Shown here one piece after another: positions 40,230 through 47,957 of a stretch of 64,000 nt of DNA. The notes under the pieces are model-generated. The model was not told where the DNA came from. It worked only from the letters and a program-made list of their open reading frames with translations, and made no database searches. Made by a program: the position numbers and the translations under genes. The stretch is from Slackia isoflavoniconvertens. Its GTDB lineage: Bacteria > Actinomycetota > Coriobacteriia > Coriobacteriales > Eggerthellaceae. Position 1 is the first letter of the stretch. Each line of letters opens with the position of its first letter. Location of the stretch: positions 1-64,000 of the forward strand of contig NZ_QIBZ01000005.1 of NCBI RefSeq assembly GCF_003725955.1. Reading direction: 5' to 3'.

Positions 40230-41324
40230 ATGTCCGACGAGGTGTGGACCATTCAGGCGGCGCTCGATTGGTGTCGCGGCTATCTTCAGCGCAAGGGCGA
40301 TGAAAACCCACGCCTTTCGGCTGAGTGGCTCTTGTGCGAGGCGTGCCATATGCGTCGCGTCGAGCTATATGTTAACTTCGAGCGCCCCCTTTCGCCTGAT
40401 GAGCGCGCTACGTTGCGCGATTGGGTAGCGCGTAGGGGCGCGGGCGAGCCGCTTCAGTACATCACAGGAGAGGTGGCCTTCCGACATATTGCCGTGAAAG
40501 TGCGCGAAGGCGTGCTCATTCCGCGCCCCGAAACGGAAGTGCTCGTGAGCGAGGCGTTGGCTCTTTTGCCCGCCCCCGAACGTCGCCGTGCTTTGGATTC
40601 AACCCTCACGGTGGATGAATTTGAGGAGCTGCAGGCGGAAACCGCAGCGAAAGCGGATCTTGAAACGTCGGGTGTGGTCGATGGAGTGCTGCCGGGCCAA
40701 GATGGGGCTAGGGGCGTTGGGGGCGAGGTCGAGCGCGTCGCAGATGCCACAATCGAGGCTTCTCGCGAAGAGGCCGATAGCTCGTGCGACGACGTGCTGT
40801 ATGTCGCCGATATTTGCACGGGCTCGGGCTGCATTGCGTGCTCTATCGCTTTCGAAAACCCGAAAACGCGCGTGCTGGCCTGCGATATTGCTCCCGAGGC
40901 AATCGCTCTTGCGAAAGAGAACGTGGCAGCTTTGGGCCTGGAAAAGCACGTTGCCGTGCTTCAGGGCGATTTGGGCGCGCCTGTGGGGGATCGTTTTATG
41001 GGCAAGCTTTCTCTCGTTGTGAGCAACCCGCCCTATATTCCTACGCAGGTGCTCGATAGCATGCCGACTGAGGTAACCGAGCACGAACCCGAACTCGCGC
41101 TCGACGGCGGATGCGATGGCCTTGATTTGTATAGGCCCTTGGCGATGTGGGCGATTCGCGCCCTTGCGGCTGGTGGCGGCTTTGCCGTGGAGCTTCATGA
41201 GACCTGCCTTGATGCGGCAGCGACTTTTGCCGAGAGTTGTGGCTTTACTGACGTTCGCATTGTCGATGACTTGGCTGGACGGCCCCGTGTGCTTACCGCG
41301 CGCAAGCCAAATGTTGTGGCCTAA
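40230..41324 (+). CDS. prmC: Release-factor glutamine methyltransferase PrmC (HemK), with an internal insertion
   Basis: 364 residues. PrmC methylates the GGQ glutamine of release factors. The N-terminal helical domain (WTIQAALDWCRGYLQRKG) and GEPLQYITGEVAFR precede IPRPETEVLV; the SAM loop is VADICTGSGCIACSIA and the catalytic motif SNPPYIP. Residues 117-188, between the last two conserved blocks, are an insertion rich in Glu, Ala and Asp that makes this protein about 80 residues longer than usual. ATG at 40230 follows the purine-rich GAGAGAAGAGAG. A strong terminator follows. Confidence 0.94.
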   Translation: MSDEVWTIQAALDWCRGYLQRKGDENPRLSAEWLLCEACHMRRVELYVNFERPLSPDERATLRDWVARRGAGEPLQYITGEVAFRHIAVKVREGVLIPRPETEVLVSEALALLPAPERRRALDSTLTVDEFEELQAETAAKADLETSGVVDGVLPGQDGARGVGGEVERVADATIEASREEADSSCDDVLYVADICTGSGCIACSIAFENPKTRVLACDIAPEAIALAKENVAALGLEKHVAVLQGDLGAPVGDRFMGKLSLVVSNPPYIPTQVLDSMPTEVTEHEPELALDGGCDGLDLYRPLAMWAIRALAAGGGFAVELHETCLDAAATFAESCGFTDVRIVDDLAGRPRVLTARKPNVVA

Positions 41325-41437
41325 GGTGGAACGCGCCTCTCGGTTTTCAGGATTGTAAGACCGTGTTCAAACGAACGTTGTTTCGTGGGGCAAATGCCTC
41401 ACGGGTAGAAGCACCAATGAAAAAACACTGTAAAAGT

Positions 41438-41470
41438 AAACGCCCAGGCGCTTGTTGCGCCTGGGCGTTT
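41438..41470. terminator. Strong bidirectional terminator
   Basis: AAACGCCCAGGCGC-TTGTT-GCGCCTGGGCGTTT, a 14-bp perfect stem between the convergent prmC and MFS genes. Confidence 0.9.
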
Positions 41471-41608
41471 CGTTGTAGAGGGGTCTTTTCCAGCGGAGCG
41501 AAAACGCTTCTGGTGGGCAAGACTTCTTGGTGGCTCATCTGGTGTCGGTACTGGTGCCAGATGCCTTTCTTGAGAGCTTTTCAGGCGTCTGGCGAAGCGC
41601 CTTTGCGG

Positions 41609-43066
41609 CTATTCGTTTACCTCGACGCCGTTCTTTTCGAGAACGTGAACGCTTTCTTGGCGTTTCGGGTTTCGTATCTTCAGTATGCCGAAGATAAGCG
41701 CGACCAGGCCAATTGCTGCGCACGCCATATAGGCGGCGCTTGTTCCTGCTGCCGTTGCGGCTTCGGTTGCCATGCCTTGTCCCAGAGAGCTTGCGGTGAT
41801 GCTCGTCATAAGGGTCACGACAAGCGCCGTGCCCAAACCGCCGGCAACTTGGCGACCGGTGTTGGCGATTGCGTTGCCATGGGCGATTTTGTCATTGGGA
41901 AGCGCATTGATGCCCCATGTGTTTACGGGCATGTTCGCGAGAGATTGCCCCACGGCTTGAGCCGCGCAAAGCACGGCTACGAGCACGATGGATGAGTTCG
42001 CGTTCATGCGAGACAGGGCGAAGAGCGCTGCTGTCATAAGCACGAGGCCTCCCACGGAAATCGTGCGCGGGCCGAACTTGTCGAATACGATACCCGAAAT
42101 AGGGCTGATGAGAATGCCGGCTGCAGCCGCGGGCAGCATGACAATGCCCGTTTCGAGCGCCGATGCGCCCATGGCCGTTTGGAGCAGAATGGGGAGCAGG
42201 GTGTTGGTGACGAGGCACGCCGCGTTGATGAGCGTCACCACGATGGCGGCAACGGCAAAATCGCTCGATTTCAGGCAGCGCAAATCGAGCAGCGGCTCCT
42301 CGAGCGTAAGCTGGCGTTTGACGAATGCGATAAGGCATACGATGCCCGCAATAATAGTGCCGAGCACTGCGATGCTCGTCCAGCCAAGCGTCGAGGCGCT
42401 CGAGAATCCGTAGAGCAGGCCGCCGAATGCGATGGTGGAAAGCGCGATTGATGCGACATCGAGTTTGGGACGCTTTGCTTCGCCAACGTTTTCGAGCAAA
42501 AACACGCCACAGAGCAGCACGACAATGGCGAGCGGCACAATGCAGCCGAGCGTTACGCGCCAGCCGTAGGCGTCGATGATCGCGCCGCCAAGCACGGGGC
42601 CAACGGCGGGGCCGGCCGACATCACGATGCCCGCAACGCCCATGGCGGTGCCGCGTTTTTCAACGGGGAAGACGAGCATCGGGACGACGGAAACAAGCGG
42701 CAAAAGCACGCCCGAGGCGGCCGCTTGCAGCACACGACCGCAAATGAGCAGGAAAAATGTAGGCGCTGCTGCACAAAGCGCGGTTCCTGCGGCGAATGCT
42801 GCCGTGGCGGCGAAGAAGAGCACGCGGGTCGAGAACCTGTCAATCAGAAATGCTGAAACAGGCACCATGATGCCGCTCACGAGCGGATAAATCGACATGA
42901 TCCATTGTGCCGTCGAGGCATCGATGCCGAAGTCGGTCATGATTGCGGGTAGCGCGGGCGACATGACGGTTTGATTCAGCAGCGCTAAAAACGCGCCGAA
43001 CACCACGACTCCCACGATACGGATTTGTCGTGCGGTTGTTTTTCCGGAAGCTTGATTGGATGTCAA
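41609..43066 (-). CDS. Major facilitator superfamily transporter, DHA2 type
   Basis: 485 residues, about 14 membrane helices. QTVMSPALPAIMTDFGIDAS, TAQWIMSIYPLVSGIMVPVS and GIVMSAGPAVGPVLGGAIID (antiporter motif C) mark the DHA2 drug:proton antiporter group. The last 30 residues are a charged cytoplasmic tail. TTG at 43066 follows GAAGGAGACC; an ATG at 43105 in frame has no ribosome site. A small possible frame (43191-43310) lies upstream on the same strand. No regulator is adjacent. The substrate is unknown. Confidence 0.9.
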   Translation of the reverse strand: MTSNQASGKTTARQIRIVGVVVFGAFLALLNQTVMSPALPAIMTDFGIDASTAQWIMSIYPLVSGIMVPVSAFLIDRFSTRVLFFAATAAFAAGTALCAAAPTFFLLICGRVLQAAASGVLLPLVSVVPMLVFPVEKRGTAMGVAGIVMSAGPAVGPVLGGAIIDAYGWRVTLGCIVPLAIVVLLCGVFLLENVGEAKRPKLDVASIALSTIAFGGLLYGFSSASTLGWTSIAVLGTIIAGIVCLIAFVKRQLTLEEPLLDLRCLKSSDFAVAAIVVTLINAACLVTNTLLPILLQTAMGASALETGIVMLPAAAAGILISPISGIVFDKFGPRTISVGGLVLMTAALFALSRMNANSSIVLVAVLCAAQAVGQSLANMPVNTWGINALPNDKIAHGNAIANTGRQVAGGLGTALVVTLMTSITASSLGQGMATEAATAAGTSAAYMACAAIGLVALIFGILKIRNPKRQESVHVLEKNGVEVNE

Positions 43067-43190
43067 AAGGTCTCCTTCGTTTGGGATTTGAGCGCAAAAG
43101 GGCATATCGCTCTGTGAAGCGATGAAAATAAGCGCGATGCGACAACCGCGTTATGCGGAAACGGCGCATCTATGGGATTTGAGGATGGCC

Positions 43191-43310
43191 TCAGATCAGC
43201 ATTGAGGAAAGCGAGGGGGCCGCGGGGGCGTGCGTAGGCGCTCCTTCTTCGGCGAGGAAGGATTCGATGCGGCGCACGTGCCGATATATGTTGGCGTAAT
43301 CTTGAAACAT
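43191..43310 (-). CDS. Possible 39-residue peptide upstream of the MFS gene
   Basis: A frame from ATG 43310 reads MFQDYANIYRHVRRIESFLA and ends PSLSSMLI. Its codons are mostly G/C-ending like the host genes and the first half would form an amphipathic helix. Only a distant AAGG precedes the ATG. It may be a small protein, a leader peptide or chance. The rest of 43067-43524 holds no gene; TATAAT at 43449-43454 is the likely serA -10. Confidence 0.25.
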   Translation of the reverse strand: MFQDYANIYRHVRRIESFLAEEGAPTHAPAAPSLSSMLI

Positions 43311-43448
43311 TGCGACGGGCAACCTTAGCAAAATGCTGTGGCGCGGCGCAAGCGAACGCGTTCGACGTTCACGAATCGTCAATTTGCCGCCCGCGAGATG
43401 CTCTGTGCTCGCTTGCCGAAGGTTTCGCGATTCGAAACGAAGCGTGGG

Positions 43449-43454
43449 TATAAT
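43449..43454 (+). promoter_or_regulatory. -10 element of serA
   Basis: TATAAT within GGGTATAATCG; transcription would start about 65 nt before the serA ATG. No clear -35 is seen. Confidence 0.5.
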
Positions 43455-43524
43455 CGACGAATCTCTTATAACGAAATGCGCACCCGCGCAGTGCGGGCGT
43501 GGTCGCGGTGAAAGGCGAATCGCA

Positions 43525-45087
43525 ATGAAGATTCTGGTGACCGATAAAATTGTCGACGAGGGCATCGACATTTTGAAAGGGAAGGGCTACGAAGTCGATG
43601 AGCGCTTCGGCCTGTCCCCGAACGAGCTGCTCGAGTGCGTCGGGGCCTATGACGCCCTTATCGTTCGCTCTGCCACCCAGGTCACGCGAGAGGTGATTGA
43701 AGCGGCAACGAATTGCAAGATTATCGGCCGCGCTGGCGTGACGTGCGACAACATCGATGTCGATGCCGCAAGCGAGCATGGCATTCTCGTATGCAACGTT
43801 CCTACGAGCAATATCGTTTCGGCAGCCGAGCATACTATGGCGCTCATGCTTTCGGCGGCTCGCGAAATTCCCGCCGCCGATGCTGCGATGCATGCGGGTA
43901 AATTCAGCCGCGATCGCTTCATGGGCCACGAACTCTATGAAAAGACGCTTGCCATTTTTGGTCTTGGGCGCATTGGCGGTCTCGTTGCCGAGCGCGCCCA
44001 CGCGTTCGGCATGCGCGTTGTGGGCTTCGACCCGTATTGCTCGGCGGCTCGCGCAAGCCAGCTCGGCGTCACGCTGTTCGATTCCATGGACGAAGTGCTT
44101 CCTATCGCCGATTTCATCACGGTGCACGTTCCCCGTACCGATGGCACGTACCATATGTTTGCAGCTGAACAGTTTGCCCAGATGAAAGATGGCGTTGTCA
44201 TCGTGAACACGGCACGAGGCGGCGTCATTGACGAAAAGGCCCTTTCCGATTTTATGGCGGCCGGCCGCGTTTTTGCGTGCGGCATCGATATGCTCGAGGC
44301 CGAGCCTTCCGCGGAAACGCCGCTCGCCGAGTTCGACCGCGCGGTGCTCACTCCCCATTTGGGGGCCAATACGCTTGAAGCGCAAATGCGCGCCGGCGTG
44401 AATATCGCACGTTACGTCGCTAACGGCCTTGAGGGCCTTGTGGTGCCGACGGTTGTGAACATGGTTTCCAAGGAGGTCGACGAGGCCGCTGCCGCCTATA
44501 TTCCCGCATGTCAGATGTGCGGAAGCGTGCTCACACAGCTCGCGCGCGAAGTTCCCAAGGCACTTTCTATTGTCGCCTCGGGTTCATGTGCGGGCGATAT
44601 GCAGGTGCTTTCGGCGGCAACGCTTTCGGGCATGCTGTCGCGTGAAGGCCAGGCGAGCGTCTCAACCGAAAACGCCGATGCTTCCGCGCGTCGCCACGGC
44701 ATTAAGATGGAGGCCCAGCAGGCGAGCGATTCGCGTGGCTATGATTCCATTGTGAGCATGGAGGCCGATGGCTTGGAGATTTCCGCAACCGTGCCAGGAG
44801 CGCATCGAGAGGTCCATGTTGTTTCGATTTTGGGTTATCGACTCGATGTGGTGCCGGGCGACCATGCTCTGATTTTTACGTATGCCGACGAGCCTGGCCA
44901 GGTAGGCCGCATGGGCACCATTTTGGGCGAAGAGGGCATCAACATCTCGACTATGGCTATTGGCAAGCGCGCCGATTGCCGCGAGGTACTCGTGTTCCTC
45001 AACGTTGAAAGCGAGCCTTCGTCTGAGGTTATTGAGCGAGTCGCGCAGGCGATTGATGCAACGAATTCCTGGGCGATTCGTTTGTAA
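43525..45087 (+). CDS. serA: D-3-phosphoglycerate dehydrogenase
   Basis: 520 residues; the first step of serine synthesis (3-phosphoglycerate to 3-phosphohydroxypyruvate, NAD-linked). The substrate domain begins MKILVTDKIVDEGIDILKGK, the NAD loop is LAIFGLGRIGGLVAERA, and catalytic Arg/Glu/His lie in VNTARGGVID, ML-EAEP and LTPHLGANT. An allosteric substrate-binding domain and a C-terminal ACT domain (LIFTYADEPGQVGRMGTILG) for serine feedback follow, the long form typical of actinobacteria. ATG at 43525 follows GAAAGG. It is monocistronic. Confidence 0.95.
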   Translation: MKILVTDKIVDEGIDILKGKGYEVDERFGLSPNELLECVGAYDALIVRSATQVTREVIEAATNCKIIGRAGVTCDNIDVDAASEHGILVCNVPTSNIVSAAEHTMALMLSAAREIPAADAAMHAGKFSRDRFMGHELYEKTLAIFGLGRIGGLVAERAHAFGMRVVGFDPYCSAARASQLGVTLFDSMDEVLPIADFITVHVPRTDGTYHMFAAEQFAQMKDGVVIVNTARGGVIDEKALSDFMAAGRVFACGIDMLEAEPSAETPLAEFDRAVLTPHLGANTLEAQMRAGVNIARYVANGLEGLVVPTVVNMVSKEVDEAAAAYIPACQMCGSVLTQLAREVPKALSIVASGSCAGDMQVLSAATLSGMLSREGQASVSTENADASARRHGIKMEAQQASDSRGYDSIVSMEADGLEISATVPGAHREVHVVSILGYRLDVVPGDHALIFTYADEPGQVGRMGTILGEEGINISTMAIGKRADCREVLVFLNVESEPSSEVIERVAQAIDATNSWAIRL

Positions 45088-45335
45088 GCCCCGCCATGGT
45101 TTTGTTTGCGCCTTGGGGTGCCGTCGGCATCTCGGGGCGCAATCGCTTTGTTCGCCGTGCGCTTCGGCGGGGTATGTAATGGGTGCCCTGCATTATCGAA
45201 TTATGTGCATCTTTCTCCTGCGGCGAGCACTGCTCTTTCGCGTGATAGAATACCAAGCTGGTATATTCGCGATGTTCGATATTGTCGACGCGCTTATCAC
45301 ACGTAGAGAAAACGAAGCGGAAAAGGACACTCTCT

Positions 45336-46403
45336 ATGTCGTTTATGGACTTCTTCAGCAAGTTTACCGGCGGTTTCGGCGGTGCTTCTTCGGTCGATTT
45401 GGCAATCGATCTGGGCACTGCGAACACGCTTGTTGCTATAACCGGCGAGGGCGTTGTGCTTAACGAGCCCAGCGTTGTCGCCATTGAGCGCAGCACGCAT
45501 CGCGTGCTCGCAGTGGGTCATGAAGCCAAGCAAATGATTAACCACACGCCTGACGCGTTTTCGGCGGAGCATCCGTTGCGCGATGGCGTTATCGCCGATT
45601 ACGACGTGACCGAGGCTATGCTTTCGGCCTTTATCAACAAGGCCATTGAACGCCGCTATCCGTGGCAGGCGAAGCCCCGCATTGTTATTTGCATTCCGTG
45701 CGGCGCCACTTCGGTTGAAAAGCGTGCCGTGTTCGAAGCCGCTATTCAGTCGGGAGCTCGCCAGGCGTATCTCATCGAGGAACCCATGGCCGCCGCCATG
45801 GGCGCCGACTTGCCCGTGACCGAACCTACTGGCTCCATGGTGGTCGATATCGGCGGCGGTACTACCGAAGTCGCTGTTATTTCCCTTGGCGGCATCGTGA
45901 CGTCTTCGTCGCTGCGCTTGGCAGGCAACAAGATGGACGAGGCAATCGCCATGTATCTGCGCGACCTGCTCGGCATCAAAGTGGGCGAGCGCACGGCCGA
46001 AATCATCAAAATCAAAATCGGCTCCATCCTTCCCTTTGAAGATGGCCGCGAGAAAGACATGATTATTTCTGGCCAGGACGTCGTTACCGAGCAACCTCGC
46101 GAAGTTACGATTCAGTCGGAAGACGTTCGTGCGGCGCTTCAGCCTCCCATTGAAGAAATGGTTGTGCACATCAAAGAAACGTTCAAGAAAACCAACCCCG
46201 ACCTCGCGAGCGACATCATCTCGAATGGCATTTTGCTCACGGGCGGCGGCGGCCTGCTTTCTGGCCTCGATCGCTATCTTACGTCGCGCCTCGAGATTCC
46301 CGTTTGGACGAGCGAAACGGCGCTTACGAACGTCGCCATGGGCTGCCTTAAGGTTCTTGAGACCCCTACGGCGCTCAAACAAACGTTAATGCGTTCGAAA
46401 TAA
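45336..46403 (+). CDS. mreB: Rod shape-determining protein MreB
   Basis: 355 residues; a bacterial actin that organises lateral wall synthesis beneath the membrane. VDLAIDLGTANTLVAI is the phosphate-1 motif, VVDIGGGTTEVAVISLGGIV phosphate-2, and LLTGGGGLLSGL the adenosine motif. The N-terminal amphipathic start (SFMDFFSKFTGGFGG) may bind membrane. ATG at 45336 follows AAAAGGACACT; -10-like TAGAAT lies near 45245. It is the first gene of mreB-mreC-mreD-mrdA-rodA, which suggests a rod-shaped cell. Confidence 0.96.
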   Translation: MSFMDFFSKFTGGFGGASSVDLAIDLGTANTLVAITGEGVVLNEPSVVAIERSTHRVLAVGHEAKQMINHTPDAFSAEHPLRDGVIADYDVTEAMLSAFINKAIERRYPWQAKPRIVICIPCGATSVEKRAVFEAAIQSGARQAYLIEEPMAAAMGADLPVTEPTGSMVVDIGGGTTEVAVISLGGIVTSSSLRLAGNKMDEAIAMYLRDLLGIKVGERTAEIIKIKIGSILPFEDGREKDMIISGQDVVTEQPREVTIQSEDVRAALQPPIEEMVVHIKETFKKTNPDLASDIISNGILLTGGGGLLSGLDRYLTSRLEIPVWTSETALTNVAMGCLKVLETPTALKQTLMRSK

Positions 46404-46506
46404 TGAGCGTCCGCGCACGGCGGCGCAAGAAATAGGATTCACTTTGCGCCGGGCTGCAACAGGCTCGGCGCATCGTTTTATAGAAGGAAGCGAGCTTTAG
46501 ACATCT

Positions 46507-47421
46507 ATGGCCCGAAAACAACAAATGCTCAATGACTCATCGAAGACGATTGGCGGCGCCGCACTTCTTGTTGTGCTGCTCATCGTTTCCGCCGTGCTTT
46601 CGAGCGTGTATTCCAATGAGGAGTCTTCCGGCCCCGTGCACAGCGTGCAGGCGGGGGTGGGCATGGTTGCAGCGCCTCTTCAGTTTGTGGGTGTGGGCGT
46701 TGCCTATGCCGAAGACGCCGCGGGCGATGCGATTCAAAACGCCACGGCCTCCGATTCCTCATACACGCAGCTTCGCGACGAGAACGCTCAGCTCAAGGCT
46801 CAGCTTGCCGAGCTTCAGGAATACCGCGGCGAGGCTCAGCGACTGCAAGGTTTGCTCGACCTGTCCGATAAATACGATTTTTCAGGCGTTACGGGTCGCG
46901 TGATCGGCAAGGGGACCGATGCCTGGAATCGCGTGGTTACGCTCAACGTTGGCTCTGCCTCCGGCGTTGAGTGCGGCCTTCCCGTTGTTGGCGGCAGCGG
47001 CTTGGTGGGTCAGGTTATCGAGGTTTCGCCGCTCACGTGCCGAGTTCGTTTGATCTCTGACCCCCAATCGGGCGTTTCAGTCGTGTTGCAGTCGAATCGC
47101 GCCGAAGGCGTGGTGCGCGGCTCCATCGCGGGCCTTCTGTATTTGGAAGACCTCGATACCTCGACCGAAGTCAATGTGGGCGATACCGTTATCACGTCGG
47201 GTCTGGGCGGTTCGTATTTCCGCGGCGTTGCGCTTGGCACAGTCGTGAACGTCATCAATGCGGCGGGAACGTCGGATCGAACTATTGTGGTGGAACCGTT
47301 CAGCTCCGCCGATCCGCTGGAGGAACTTACGGTCGTTCTTCGCATGGGGTCCGAAGGCGACCTTTCGGGTACGAGCGATGCTTCGTCTTCCGATGGCGGT
47401 TCCTCCGAGGGCGGTGCGTAG
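46507..47421 (+). CDS. mreC: Rod shape-determining protein MreC
   Basis: 304 residues. One membrane helix (about 18-38), a coiled coil (about 87-120, LRDENAQLKAQLAELQEYRG), then two beta-barrel domains (VTGRVIGKGTDAWNRVVTLN; GLPVVGGSGLVGQVIEVSP). The Ser/Asp/Gly-rich tail is disordered. MreC forms filaments that activate PBP2-RodA. The start at 46507 has AGAAGGAAG about 15 nt upstream, a loose spacing. Between mreB and mreC a stem TGCGCCG ... CGGCGCA (46445-46472) with TCGTTTTA may reduce read-through. Two nt separate its stop from the mreD ATG. Confidence 0.93.
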   Translation: MARKQQMLNDSSKTIGGAALLVVLLIVSAVLSSVYSNEESSGPVHSVQAGVGMVAAPLQFVGVGVAYAEDAAGDAIQNATASDSSYTQLRDENAQLKAQLAELQEYRGEAQRLQGLLDLSDKYDFSGVTGRVIGKGTDAWNRVVTLNVGSASGVECGLPVVGGSGLVGQVIEVSPLTCRVRLISDPQSGVSVVLQSNRAEGVVRGSIAGLLYLEDLDTSTEVNVGDTVITSGLGGSYFRGVALGTVVNVINAAGTSDRTIVVEPFSSADPLEELTVVLRMGSEGDLSGTSDASSSDGGSSEGGA

Positions 47422-47423
47422 GC

Positions 47424-47948
47424 ATGCGTGAGTCGGTGCTGCTTGTGGTGGGTGCCGTGGTCGCTGTCGTGCTGCAAATCGTACTCGCGCCCAATCTTGT
47501 CATCCTGGGGTCAATGCCCGATTTAGTTTTGGTTTACGTAGGCATTGCCGCCATGCTTTTGCGACGTGATTCGGTGCTTGTGATGGCATTTTTTGCAGGT
47601 CTTGTCATGGACCTTGTGGGAACATCGACGGTCGGTGTGTGCGCTGGGCTCTATACGCTTATCGCATTTCTTACGAGCCGGGCGGCGGGTTTCTTCGGCA
47701 ACGATACGCTTGGCGCTTCGCTTGCTATTTCTATGGGGTGCTTTCTTCTGGTGGAAGTGCTCTATGCAGGTTTTTATATTTTGTCGGTTGATGTGTCGGT
47801 TATAGAAGCGCTTGGCCAACGTGCGCTTCCTTGCGCGCTCTACGATTGCGCGATGGCCCTTATCGTGCTGCCTATTACGACGCACATGTTTGCGGCGGCA
47901 GCGCCTTCTCACAAGGCGCCAACTTCCTCGACCGTTCGTCTTCGCTAA
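47424..47948 (+). CDS. mreD: Rod shape-determining protein MreD
   Basis: A 174-residue integral membrane protein with five or six predicted helices. The pattern APNLVILGSMPDLVLVYVGI followed by GLVMDLVGTSTVGVCAGLYT is characteristic of MreD. It links MreC to the wall-synthesis complex. It lies 2 nt after mreC and 9 nt before the PBP2 gene, so it is cotranscribed and probably translationally coupled. Confidence 0.92.
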   Translation: MRESVLLVVGAVVAVVLQIVLAPNLVILGSMPDLVLVYVGIAAMLLRRDSVLVMAFFAGLVMDLVGTSTVGVCAGLYTLIAFLTSRAAGFFGNDTLGASLAISMGCFLLVEVLYAGFYILSVDVSVIEALGQRALPCALYDCAMALIVLPITTHMFAAAAPSHKAPTSSTVRLR

Positions 47949-47957
47949 GGGTGTCGC

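Noticed and set aside
46445-46480. True operon end between mreB and mreC
   Set aside because: The stem TGCGCCG/CGGCGCA is short with a long loop and a weak T-run; mreC needs expression with mreB, so I treat it as at most a partial attenuator.
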